Assembly: GCA_946886975.1 (NCBI GenBank) | Contig: CAMPJV010000065.1 | Coordinates: forward strand, 1-10,601 | From: an uncultured Taibaiella sp. | GTDB lineage: Bacteria; Bacteroidota; Bacteroidia; Chitinophagales; Chitinophagaceae | Direction of reading: 5' to 3' | Length of the DNA stretch: 10,601 nucleotides | Part shown: piece after piece, positions 1 to 6,507 of the stretch | How positions within the stretch are numbered: the stretch's first letter is position 1 | Layout: every line of letters begins with the position of its first letter | Made by a program: the position numbers and the translations under genes | Notes under the pieces: generated by a model | Databases searched by the model: none | What the model saw: the letters and a program-made list of their open reading frames with translations, nothing else | Told to the model about the DNA's origin: nothing

Positions 1-75
1 GAACAGATCTTTGAAATGTGGAACAGAATATGCACAGGAGCCCCACTTGATATTCTGTTTAAAACAGATGGATAA
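1..75 (+). CDS. C-terminal end of an unidentified gene (5' end outside window)
   Basis: Frame 1 is open from the window edge for 24 codons and ends in TAA at 73-75. The tail reads EQIFEMWNRICTGAPLDILF, then KTDG. Its composition (aromatic, hydrophobic and charged residues mixed) looks like a real protein end rather than noise, and manC starts 77 bases later on the same strand. The fragment is too short to identify. SprT-like metalloprotease genes often precede manC in Bacteroidota, so that is one possibility, but it is recalled gene-order knowledge only and no SprT motif is visible here. Confidence 0.4.
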   Translation, partial: EQIFEMWNRICTGAPLDILFKTDG

Positions 76-126
76 GGCGAGGTGGTATCCATCAGAGGGC
101 ATTACGGATAGTGTGACGATTAATAG

Positions 127-134
127 TATTTTTA
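127..134 (+). promoter_or_regulatory. possible -7 box for manC
   Basis: TATTTTTA matches the Bacteroidota -7 consensus TAnnTTTG at all fixed positions but the last, and lies 18 bases before the manC start. No TTTG/TTG -33 element is seen at the usual ~19-base spacing, so this is a weak call. manC could equally be read from the upstream gene. Confidence 0.2.
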
Positions 135-152
135 CGCCCTCCAACACACAAC

Positions 153-1238
153 ATGAATAATAAGAATAACTATGTAGCCATCATGGCGGGAGGAATCGGT
201 AGCCGATTCTGGCCAGAGAGTCGCACCCAGCACCCTAAGCAGTTCCTCGATATCCTCGGCACGGGGAAGTCGCTAATACAATGGACCTATCACCGATTCA
301 AGAACATCTGTCCGCCTGAGAACATCTTCTTCATTACCAACCATAGTTATATCAACACGCTGAAAGAGCAGCTGCCAGAAGTCTCGGACGCAAATATTAT
401 CAGCGAACCCTCACGAAAGAACACAGCGCCCTGTGCTGTTTACTTCGCACATAAGATGATGGCGATGAATCCGGAGGCTAATATCATTCTGGCGCCAGCA
501 GACCACCTCATCATGGACGAACATGCTTTTGAAAAGACTACGATGGACGCATTGGAGTTCGTGTCTAAGCATGAAGCCTTACTCACCATGGGCATTAAAC
601 CAACCCGACCTGATACGGGATATGGCTATATCCAGTTTGACGTGGAAGGTGAAATGGACAAGGCCTTTAAAGTAAAGACCTTTACAGAAAAACCTTCCCT
701 CGAATTAGCACAAACATTTATTCAGAGCGGTGATTTCCTGTGGAACTCCGGCATCTTCATCTGGAATGTGAAGACAATTATGGACGCATCGGCCAGGTTT
801 ATGCCGGAGATGAATGAAGTATTTACCCAGGCAAAACACGTGTATAATACACCACAGGAGACCGAGGTAATCGCTGAACTGTATGCACAGTGCACGAACA
901 TCTCTATTGACTATGGCATCATGGAGAAGGCTAAGAATGTTTTCGTCATCCCTTCGCACTTCGGCTGGTGCGACCTGGGGACATGGGAGTCTGCTTATGA
1001 GAATTCTGATAAGGATTATTTAGGCAATGCGGTATATGGTAAGAACGTGATGGTGATCGATGCGACAGAGTGTATGGTAAAGTCACCTGGCGACAAGCTG
1101 ATGGTGCTGCAGGGCCTTGAGAAGTTCATAGTAATAGACACTCCGGATGTACTGCTGATATGTGAGCGTAACCGTGAGCAGCAGATAAAGGAGTATGTGG
1201 CTGAGGTGAAACGGAACAAAGGAGAAAAATTTCTCTAA
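153..1238 (+). CDS. manC: mannose-1-phosphate guanylyltransferase
   Basis: A 361-residue cytoplasmic nucleotidyltransferase that makes GDP-mannose from mannose-1-phosphate and GTP, supplying precursors for surface polysaccharides and glycans. The signature loop GGIGSRFWP lies at residues 13-21 with PKQFL at 28-32. EPSRKNTAP (85-93), APADH (114-118, metal/nucleotide site), GYGYI (156-160), FTEKP (177-181) and WNSGIF (197-202) follow in family order. It is the short single-domain type: the length ends after the nucleotidyltransferase and its small beta domain, with no fused phosphomannose isomerase cupin as in bifunctional ManC/AlgA. The start at 153 is the first ATG after an in-frame TGA at 114-116. 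The stop codon directly touches the next ATG, so the aminotransferase gene is almost certainly cotranscribed and translationally coupled. The family is certain; the preferred sugar (mannose) follows from motif similarity. Confidence 0.93.
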   Translation: MNNKNNYVAIMAGGIGSRFWPESRTQHPKQFLDILGTGKSLIQWTYHRFKNICPPENIFFITNHSYINTLKEQLPEVSDANIISEPSRKNTAPCAVYFAHKMMAMNPEANIILAPADHLIMDEHAFEKTTMDALEFVSKHEALLTMGIKPTRPDTGYGYIQFDVEGEMDKAFKVKTFTEKPSLELAQTFIQSGDFLWNSGIFIWNVKTIMDASARFMPEMNEVFTQAKHVYNTPQETEVIAELYAQCTNISIDYGIMEKAKNVFVIPSHFGWCDLGTWESAYENSDKDYLGNAVYGKNVMVIDATECMVKSPGDKLMVLQGLEKFIVIDTPDVLLICERNREQQIKEYVAEVKRNKGEKFL

Positions 1239-2381
1239 ATGTACCTGCCATATAAACACAGCGCTACCGGCACGACCATCTTTACAGTAATGTCTGCATT
1301 AGCGACAGAATGCGGCGCAATCAACCTGTCGCAAGGATTTCCAGACTTTGCCATTGACGAAAGGCTTGCTGGCTTGATACATGAAGCAACTACAGGGAAC
1401 TTCAATCAGTATGCCCCGATGCCCGGGCTGCCCTTGTTAAGACATGCTATAGCAAAGGATCTCCATGCGAGGTATGGTCTTTCGGTTGATGCAGACAGTG
1501 AGGTGACGGTAACCCCAGGCGCCACCTACGGCATATACACCGCCTTCACCTCGTTCCTTCAGCCAAATGATGAAGTAATCGTGCTGGAGCCCGCGTATGA
1601 CAGCTACATTCCAAACATCGAAATGAACCAGGCAAAGGCGGTCTGCGTACCTCTATTGGCTCCTGCGTTTACTGTGGACTGGAATGCGGTAAAGGCTGCA
1701 GTCACTCCGAAGACCCGTGCTATTATCGTAAACACTCCTCACAACCCTACCGGTGCTACCTGGGACAAAGAGGACTGGGATGAGCTCGCAAATCTTGTCA
1801 GGGATACAAACATTATTGTGGTCTCAGACGAAGTATACGAACAGCTAGTGTTTGATGGCAAAAAACACTTCAGCGTGCTGCAGCACGAGGAGCTGAAGGA
1901 GAGAAGCTTTGCCATCTTTTCGTTTGGCAAGGTGTTTAATAATACAGGCTGGAAGATCGGATATGTGGTTGCTCCCACTCTGCTGACCCAAGCCTTCAGG
2001 CATGTGCATCAATTCATCGCTTTTTCCATAAACACACCAGCACAATACGCAATTGCCAACTATCTTTCGCAGGAGTCTCTGCCGGACATCGGAGCCCTTA
2101 TGCAAAGGAAGAGAGATTATTTTCTGAACCTCATCAAAGGCTTACCCTTTAGTATTAATCAGGCAGCTAGTGGGAGCTACTTTCAGACAGTGGGCTATAA
2201 TCTGATCAATGATATGCCAGACCTGGAATTTGCGAAGTGGCTGACTAAGGAATATGGAGTGGCTACCATTCCTCTCAGCCCTTTCTACAGCAGCAAGAAG
2301 GACGACAAGCTCATCAGATTCTGCTTTGCTAAGAAGGAGGAGACTTTGGACGAAGCTGTCAGCCGCCTTAGCAAGCTCTAA
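1239..2381 (+). CDS. PLP-dependent class I/II aminotransferase, methionine aminotransferase (YbdL) type
   Basis: A 380-residue fold-type I aminotransferase. The N-terminal stretch GTTIFTVMSALA...INLSQGFPDF (11-37) strongly resembles E. coli YbdL, which transaminates methionine and other hydrophobic or aromatic amino acids. NTPHNPTG (165-172) and SDEVYE (196-201) are the cofactor-site motifs. The Schiff-base lysine is K231 in SFGK (228-231), followed by the GWKIGY segment (237-242). The carboxylate-binding arginine is probably R360 in LIRFCF. The length is normal and the key residues are intact. Its ATG follows the manC TAA with no gap; a purine-rich GGAGAAA lies about 15-20 bases upstream inside manC. 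The pairing with GDP-mannose synthesis has no obvious metabolic logic. A likely role is the final transamination of methionine salvage (ketomethiobutyrate to methionine), but related kynurenine/glutamine transaminases share these motifs. Confidence 0.88.
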   Translation: MYLPYKHSATGTTIFTVMSALATECGAINLSQGFPDFAIDERLAGLIHEATTGNFNQYAPMPGLPLLRHAIAKDLHARYGLSVDADSEVTVTPGATYGIYTAFTSFLQPNDEVIVLEPAYDSYIPNIEMNQAKAVCVPLLAPAFTVDWNAVKAAVTPKTRAIIVNTPHNPTGATWDKEDWDELANLVRDTNIIVVSDEVYEQLVFDGKKHFSVLQHEELKERSFAIFSFGKVFNNTGWKIGYVVAPTLLTQAFRHVHQFIAFSINTPAQYAIANYLSQESLPDIGALMQRKRDYFLNLIKGLPFSINQAASGSYFQTVGYNLINDMPDLEFAKWLTKEYGVATIPLSPFYSSKKDDKLIRFCFAKKEETLDEAVSRLSKL

Positions 2382-3161
2382 CTACCGGATGTTCCACGGC
2401 AAAGGCAGGTAATCGTAGCCAAGCTTTGCAATCAGTGCGGCAACTACTACCATAAAGAATATCCTGATGAAGGCACTTCCCTTCTGCAGTGCAATGTGAG
2501 CCCCCACATAATTCCCAAGCATGTTTGCAGCCGCAGCGGGCAAAGCCAATGACCAAACTATATATCCTTTGAACAGGAAGAAGAGGAGCGCGCTAAGACT
2601 CGCCACCCAATTCACAATCTTTGCGTTGGCAGATGCATGAAGGAAGTTGTAGCCAAACAGTACGACAAAAGCAAAGATGAGAAAACTCCCCGTGCCCGGG
2701 CCAATTAAGCCTTCATAGAAACCGATGATTCCACCTATTCCGATCGCATTAGCAAAGTACTTCTTGCGTGAAATGAGTTTCTCGTTGTGATGCAGCCCCA
2801 GCTCTTTTTTAAACAGCGTATAGATCAGGACTAGTACAAGCACGATAATAATGAAAGGCATGAACTGTTCCTTGTGGATGTAGCTGACCAGTAACGCTCC
2901 AACGAATGACCCGATGAGCGCGGCGATCATTGCAACAGAGAGGTGACGCCAATCTATTTTTACCCTCTTAATGTATCGAACCGCTGCCACTGATGTTCCG
3001 AGGAAAGAAGATGTTTTGTTGCTAGCGAGCGTTTGTACGAGGGAGAGGTGGGGCTGCAGGATGAAAAAAGCCGGTAACTGGATCAATCCGCCTCCGCCCA
3101 CCATTGCATCTATGAACCCGGCCATGAAAGCAAAACAGCAAAGAACAAGCAGTGACAGCAT
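2382..3161 (-). CDS. TSUP-family membrane permease (TauE/SafE, YfcA-like)
   Basis: A 259-residue polytopic inner-membrane protein of the TSUP family, whose members move sulfur-containing or small organic anions across the membrane. It shows the two related family half-motifs: GFIDAMVGGGGLIQLP (15-30) with NKTSSFLGTS (48-57), and GFYEGLIGPGTGSF (147-160) with ANAKIVNW (178-185). MLGNYVGAHIALQKG (214-228) near the end is typical of the YfcA branch. Hydrophobic segments around 1-20, 75-95, 102-117, 136-150, 160-172, 187-222 and 232-249 fit the usual 7-9 spans. The substrate cannot be read from the sequence. It lies 56 bases downstream of mqnC on the same strand, with a TAnnTTTG box and a leader hairpin in the gap. 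Its stop codon abuts that of the convergent aminotransferase gene. Confidence 0.88.
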   Translation of the reverse strand: MLSLLVLCCFAFMAGFIDAMVGGGGLIQLPAFFILQPHLSLVQTLASNKTSSFLGTSVAAVRYIKRVKIDWRHLSVAMIAALIGSFVGALLVSYIHKEQFMPFIIIVLVLVLIYTLFKKELGLHHNEKLISRKKYFANAIGIGGIIGFYEGLIGPGTGSFLIFAFVVLFGYNFLHASANAKIVNWVASLSALLFFLFKGYIVWSLALPAAAANMLGNYVGAHIALQKGSAFIRIFFMVVVAALIAKLGYDYLPLPWNIR

Positions 3162-3164
3162 AAG

Positions 3165-3191
3165 GAAATCCTTCTTGCCGGAAGGGATTTC
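3165..3191 (-). promoter_or_regulatory. leader hairpin directly before the TSUP permease start
   Basis: GAAATCCTTC (3165-3174) and GAAGGGATTTC (3181-3191) are inverted repeats that pair over 10 bases with a single bulged G and a 6-base loop. The hairpin ends three bases before the ATG of the permease gene. It is not followed by a T-run on the - strand, so it does not look like an intrinsic terminator for mqnC. If transcription starts near the upstream TAGTTTTG box, the hairpin fills almost the entire leader and could limit translation; that role is inferred. Confidence 0.4.
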
Positions 3192-3198
3192 TAAAGTA

Positions 3199-3206
3199 CA
3201 AAACTA
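3199..3206 (-). promoter_or_regulatory. candidate -7 box for the TSUP permease gene
   Basis: On the - strand this reads TAGTTTTG, a full match to the Bacteroidota -7 consensus TAnnTTTG, 37 bases before the permease ATG and just after the mqnC stop. No clear TTTG -33 element is found 19 bases upstream, so a separate promoter is possible but not proven; readthrough from mqnC is the alternative. Confidence 0.3.
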
Positions 3207-3217
3207 TTGTCGTCCCC

Positions 3218-4342
3218 CTAGTAGGCGATAACCTGTTCTTCTATATGTTCAGGCATTTTTCTAAACTCATACTGCTGGTTACGGAGCTGTGGCTCGAAAC
3301 CAGCCTCACGTATTGCGTCTTGTATTCCGTTAGCTGTAAACCGGTGAGGGGCCCCTGCGGCGCTTACAACGTTCTCCTCAATCATAATGGAGCCGAAGTC
3401 ATTAGCTCCCGCATGCAAACACATCTGGGCTACCTTCTTGCCGACCGTAAGCCAGGAGGCTTGGATGTTTTTAATGTTTGGTAACATGATCCTGCTTAAG
3501 GCGATCATCCGTATATATTCCTCGGCGGTGGTTAGATTTTTTGTTCCACGTATACGAGCGAGTAGTGTATCAACATCCTGAAAGGTCCATGGAATAAACG
3601 CGACGAAGCCCTTCACATACTGCGGTTTTCTGTCCTGGACCTCGCGCAGCTTCACCAGGTGCTCGAAACGCTCGTAAATCGTCTCTACATGCCCAAACAT
3701 CATGGTTGCCGAAGTAGTGAGTCCGATCTCGTGCGCCTCATGCATAATATCAAGCCATTCCTGAGCTCCGCACTTACCTTTGGAGATAAGCCGGCGAACG
3801 CGATCATTCAGAATCTCAGCACCAGGACCGGGCATACTGTCCATCCCTGCTTTCTTCAATGCCACCAGCGCCTCCTTGTGAGTAACTCCAGAGACCTTAC
3901 ATATATGAGCGACTTCAGGAGGGCCTAATGCGTGAAGCTTAAGAGCAGGGAACATTTCCTTTAGCTCCCGAAAAAGTGAAGTGTAATAGTCAAGACCCAG
4001 TTTGGGGTTGTGGCCACCCTGAAGAAGGAGCTGTTCCCCACCGTACCTGAATGTTTCCTCAATTTTCTCCCTATAAGTGTCCAGGTCAGTAACATATGCC
4101 TCGGGATGGCCAGGAATTCTATAGAAGTTGCAGAACTTACAATTTGCTACACACACGTTGGTAGTGTTCATATTCCTGTCGATAATCCATGTCACCTTCC
4201 CATGTGGAACCTGAATCTTTCTAAGCTCATTAGCCACGAACATCAGATCAGTCAGAGGAGCATTCTCGAAAAGAAAAACTCCTTCTTCTGCCGAAAGAAA
4301 CTCGAACCTCATGGCCTGGTCAAACAACGTAGCGACTTGCAT
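3218..4342 (-). CDS. mqnC: cyclic dehypoxanthine futalosine synthase, radical SAM
   Basis: A 374-residue radical SAM enzyme of the futalosine pathway to menaquinone. It cyclises dehypoxanthine futalosine to its cyclic form. The CxxxCxxC cluster motif that holds the 4Fe-4S centre is C64, C68, C71 (CVANCKFC), followed by NFYRIPGHPEAYV. QGGHNPKLGLDYY (108-120), the PGPGAEIL segment (171-178) and the C-terminal block ASWLTVGKK...HAGANDFGSIMIEENVVSAAGA match MqnC. The related MqnE and CofG/CofH proteins share the fold, but the QGGHNP and DFGSIMIEENVVS segments favour MqnC. The other mqn genes are not in the window, which is usual where the pathway genes are scattered. It presumably supports respiration through menaquinone, the main quinone of Bacteroidota. 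The start at 4342 lies about 20 bases after a good -7 box. Confidence 0.9.
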   Translation of the reverse strand: MQVATLFDQAMRFEFLSAEEGVFLFENAPLTDLMFVANELRKIQVPHGKVTWIIDRNMNTTNVCVANCKFCNFYRIPGHPEAYVTDLDTYREKIEETFRYGGEQLLLQGGHNPKLGLDYYTSLFRELKEMFPALKLHALGPPEVAHICKVSGVTHKEALVALKKAGMDSMPGPGAEILNDRVRRLISKGKCGAQEWLDIMHEAHEIGLTTSATMMFGHVETIYERFEHLVKLREVQDRKPQYVKGFVAFIPWTFQDVDTLLARIRGTKNLTTAEEYIRMIALSRIMLPNIKNIQASWLTVGKKVAQMCLHAGANDFGSIMIEENVVSAAGAPHRFTANGIQDAIREAGFEPQLRNQQYEFRKMPEHIEEQVIAY

Positions 4343-4362
4343 CTCTGGTTTCTATTGTCCTT

Positions 4363-4370
4363 CAAAATTA
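4363..4370 (-). promoter_or_regulatory. candidate -7 box for mqnC
   Basis: The - strand reads TAATTTTG, a full match to the Bacteroidota -7 consensus TAnnTTTG, 20 bases before the mqnC ATG. This gives a short leader of about 15 bases. A clear TTTG -33 element is absent at 17-23 bases upstream. Confidence 0.4.
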
Positions 4371-4436
4371 AATGAAAAAGGAATAGCGCATCCGTTTAAG
4401 TGATTATCTCCAAATAGGAAGAAGGGATAGGACCTG

Positions 4437-4458
4437 TTGACAAATAAGCATTTGTGAA
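4437..4458 (+). promoter_or_regulatory. imperfect dyad upstream of the MerR gene, candidate operator
   Basis: ACAAAT-AAGC-ATTTGT (4440-4455) is a perfect 6-base inverted repeat with a 4-base centre. Allowing one G:G mismatch, the arms extend to 9 bases each (4437-4458). MerR-type regulators are known to bind dyads with a 4-base centre between promoter boxes spaced unusually far apart. Here TTGACA (4437-4442) forms the start of the left arm, and TTTAAT follows after 19 bases (or TAATAC after 21). The gene for a MerR-family protein begins at 4503, so autoregulation is a natural guess. The boxes resemble sigma-70 elements rather than the Bacteroidota consensus, so the promoter part is uncertain. 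Confidence 0.35.
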
Positions 4459-4502
4459 AGGTTTAATACCGCGGATAAGAAAAAACTTGTTATTTTGTAT
4501 CA

Positions 4503-4994
4503 ATGAATCCCCAGATCCTGACGCTATTTGGAGAAGAGCTGGCACCCGAGCAGATGAAGGCAGTCGGAAAGAGCCGCGCTGTCTCCAAAAAAAGTAAGGA
4601 TACAACGGCTGCAAAAGAGTCGAAAACAACAAGCAAGAGACCTGTTGAAGTAGACTCCAACATCCTGAACGGCTGGAATGCCGAGAAACAATACTACTCT
4701 ATAGGTGAGGTAGCTACGCTGTTTAAAGTAAACACCTCACATATACGTTTCTGGACAAAAGAGTTTGCACTTAAGGTCAGGACCACCAGGAAAGGCGACA
4801 GACTCTACACGCCCGACCAGATCCGGGAGATCCGTACCATCTATCACCTCGTGAAAGAGCGAGGATTTACCCTTGCTGGCGCCAAGACAAAATTAAAAGA
4901 CGAAAAAAGAGGTGCCGTAGAAGCGATAAACCTCAAACAATCCCTTCTTAAACTACGCAATCAACTGATATCAATTCAGAAGCAGTTGAGCTAA
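4503..4994 (+). CDS. MerR-family transcriptional regulator
   Basis: A 163-residue DNA-binding protein with one MerR-type winged helix-turn-helix at about residues 64-134: YYSIGEVATLFKVNTSHIRFW (64-84), then the wing with RKGDRLYTPDQI (96-107), then the helices of IRTIYHLVKERGFTLAGAK. A predicted helical, coiled-coil-like tail (139-163, leucine-rich) would serve dimerisation. There is no cysteine-based metal site and no effector domain, so the inducer is unknown. The unusual part is a 63-residue N-terminal extension: a hydrophobic start MNPQILTLFGEE, then a Lys/Ser/Thr-rich, probably disordered linker (20-50). It lies 10 bases upstream of the thioredoxin-like gene and divergent from mqnC across a 160-base gap that holds both promoters. 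This small MerR type is widespread in Bacteroidota as a predicted regulator without an assigned target. Confidence 0.85.
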   Translation: MNPQILTLFGEELAPEQMKAVGKSRAVSKKSKDTTAAKESKTTSKRPVEVDSNILNGWNAEKQYYSIGEVATLFKVNTSHIRFWTKEFALKVRTTRKGDRLYTPDQIREIRTIYHLVKERGFTLAGAKTKLKDEKRGAVEAINLKQSLLKLRNQLISIQKQLS

Positions 4995-5004
4995 TCGACG
5001 ACGT

Positions 5005-5535
5005 ATGAAAAGTGCACTGTTGGTATTATTTCTCTCGATGAATTTACATGTCCTTGCTCAGTCAGACTACGATCGATCTGTAGATAAGGAAAACGAAGCT
5101 GTTGTCTTTAAGGGCCAAGTCAATTTTGGTGACTTCGAAAAGGAGCCAACCTTTGGCTGGTTGCAGTCTGGAGCGGAAAAGTACAGCCCGGATTCCTCCT
5201 CGATCAAGTTCCTGAGAAAGGCTATGCCTACATATAAAATAGTAGTGCTATTGGGCACCTGGTGTGAAGACTCCCAGCTATTGATACCTAAGCTCTACAA
5301 AACGCTACAGGCTAGTAATTATCCGATGGAGCAACTCTCTATGTATGGAGTAGATCGGGCTAAGCAGGCAAAGTACGTTGAACATCAACTCTATAGACTT
5401 GAGCGGGTTCCGACCATCATAGTATTTAAAGGATTTATGGAGGTCGGCAGAATAGTAGAATCGGTAGATAAGACTATAGATCAAGATCTCACCCGTATCA
5501 TAAAGTCCGACCTGGAACGAGGTAAAGTGGACTAG
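5005..5535 (+). CDS. secreted thioredoxin-fold protein with a single-cysteine CxxS site
   Basis: A 176-residue protein with a typical signal peptide (KSALLVLFLSMNLHVLA, cleavage probable after A18 before QSDYD), so it should act in the periplasm. A thioredoxin-like core covers about 65-170: beta strand KIVVLLG, active-site motif GTWCEDSQ with C87-E-D-S90, and the cis-proline segment ERVPTIIVF (P136). C87 is the only cysteine in the whole chain: the resolving cysteine of the CxxC pair is replaced by serine. Ordinary disulfide reductase chemistry is therefore unlikely. A monothiol role, such as mixed-disulfide holding, glutathione-like exchange or partner docking, is inferred. The gene begins 10 bases after the MerR-family stop, so the two are probably cotranscribed. 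There is no lipobox cysteine. The fold is confident; the function is not. Confidence 0.82.
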   Translation: MKSALLVLFLSMNLHVLAQSDYDRSVDKENEAVVFKGQVNFGDFEKEPTFGWLQSGAEKYSPDSSSIKFLRKAMPTYKIVVLLGTWCEDSQLLIPKLYKTLQASNYPMEQLSMYGVDRAKQAKYVEHQLYRLERVPTIIVFKGFMEVGRIVESVDKTIDQDLTRIIKSDLERGKVD

Positions 5536-5571
5536 TTGCAGCGCCTCCCACGTGCGGTAAAACCGCCTTCA

Positions 5572-5958
5572 TTAATTCATCTTAAAAGGTGCCACAAGCT
5601 GAAATTCCGGGATGGATACTGTAATCAACTTCTTATTGTACAGATTTTCCATTTGGTAGCTGCCGTGCATCTTACCCATGTCGCTTCTAAGATTGGCGGC
5701 GGAAACATATTGGTAGCTGCCGTCGGGCTCGATAACAGGTTGTTGTCCGACCACCCCATCTCCCTCCACTTCACGATAAGATCCGTTACTATCAATGATA
5801 TGCCAGTGCCTACGCAACAGTTTAACGGGCATCGTGCTAAGGTTCTCAATGGTGATTCTATATGCGAATAGGTACTCAGAGCTTAGTGGATTCGATTGGC
5901 TCGGCTGATAAAACGTCTCTACTGTAATACTTACTCCGTCTGTTACCTGTTGCACCAT
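5572..5958 (-). CDS. apaG: ApaG domain protein
   Basis: A 128-residue protein that is almost entirely one ApaG (DUF525) domain, a fibronectin-III-like beta sandwich. Diagnostic blocks in order are FAYRITIENLS (31-41), LLRRHWHIIDSNG (47-59), VEGDGVVGQQPVIEPDGSYQYVS (64-86) and DMGKMHGSYQM (93-103). The length equals the usual 125-130. In E. coli and Salmonella apaG mutants have a cobalt/magnesium phenotype, but the biochemical role is unsettled; the same domain in eukaryotic F-box proteins suggests protein binding. It is the last gene of the probable mnmG-recX-apaG transcript, 41 bases after recX. It converges with the thioredoxin-like gene, with 36 bases between the two stop codons. Confidence 0.92.
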   Translation of the reverse strand: MVQQVTDGVSITVETFYQPSQSNPLSSEYLFAYRITIENLSTMPVKLLRRHWHIIDSNGSYREVEGDGVVGQQPVIEPDGSYQYVSAANLRSDMGKMHGSYQMENLYNKKLITVSIPEFQLVAPFKMN

Positions 5959-5999
5959 AAGAGAGGCTATTTATGTAAATGTAAATAATTCCTGGCTTT

Positions 6000-6458
6000 C
6001 TATGATGGGCTATTTGTTATTTCTTCTAGCGCTTCCTTTACCAGGCTGGACTCGTAGCCTTTTTGTATTAGGTACCTGTAGACTTTGTAATTCCTCCTCT
6101 GTATGCTCCGTTCTGATTGCATTTCTGCCAGCTTCTTTTCAGTAAGCTTCAACAACCTGCCATAATACACTCCCGAATCAATTTGATTTAACGCCTTAGC
6201 AATACATGCAGGTGATATCTGATTGAATTTAAGTTGCTGCACTATTTTGTTCCGTCCCCAATGGTTCATCCGGAACTTCCCCCGAACTATCGCATCAGCG
6301 TAACGTTGTTCATTCAGCAGACCCTTTTCAATCAGAAGCGCAATGTGTTCTTCGACCTCAGGTGTGGTGCAACCCAGTTCATAGAGCTTATTTCGGACCT
6401 CCTTGTGGCAACGTTCCTGATAGTTGCAGTACCGATAAATTGCAGAAAGTACATCCAT
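6000..6458 (-). CDS. recX: RecX family regulatory protein
   Basis: A 152-residue, helix-rich basic protein matching RecX, which binds RecA filaments and usually restrains recombinase activity. The opening YCNYQERCHKEVRNKLYELG (10-29) is the first three-helix repeat in the form typical of Bacteroidota. GLLNEQRYADAIVRGKFRMNHWGRNKIVQQL (46-76) is the family signature: an acidic/Arg/Tyr-Ala core followed by the G-R...I...L helix. A third repeat, YKVYRYLIQKGYESSLVKEAL (124-144), closes the protein. The start is fixed, because an in-frame TAG directly precedes the ATG. recA is not in the window. It lies 49 bases downstream of mnmG on the same strand with no evident promoter between, so cotranscription with mnmG is likely. 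Confidence 0.88.
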   Translation of the reverse strand: MDVLSAIYRYCNYQERCHKEVRNKLYELGCTTPEVEEHIALLIEKGLLNEQRYADAIVRGKFRMNHWGRNKIVQQLKFNQISPACIAKALNQIDSGVYYGRLLKLTEKKLAEMQSERSIQRRNYKVYRYLIQKGYESSLVKEALEEITNSPS

Positions 6459-6507
6459 CTATCAGGCTATAAAGCGTTGTTAATCAATGGAATGGGCGAG
6501 AGGGTAA

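Noticed and set aside
834..846. CACGTG core in manC, considered as another parS
   Set aside because: Only the central six bases agree; the outer arms do not match TGTTN/NAACA. The CACGTG cores near 5549 and 8581 fail in the same way.
2391..2406. TGTTCCACGG at the end of the permease gene as a parS half site
   Set aside because: It has four mismatches at fixed positions and simply encodes the end of the protein (PWNIR); this is within chance expectation.
2868..2882. Possible DnaA box (TGTGGATGT) as evidence for oriC
   Set aside because: It is a single site with two mismatches to TTATCCACA, inside a coding sequence, and no cluster is seen anywhere in the window.
4010..4375. 121-codon + strand open frame opposite the mqnC start
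   Set aside because: It is antisense to conserved mqnC codons including the iron-sulfur motif, with no domain or promoter support.
5554..5566. Small hairpin GCGGT-AAA-ACCGC between the thioredoxin-like gene and apaG, as a two-way terminator
   Set aside because: The stem is only 5 bases and no T-run follows on either strand, so it does not support a terminator call.
5971..5988. TTATGTAAATGTAAATAA as an apaG promoter or operator with a repeated GTAAAT
   Set aside because: The best - strand box, TACATTTA, lacks the final G of TAnnTTTG and has no -33 partner. AT-rich spacing between cotranscribed genes explains it.
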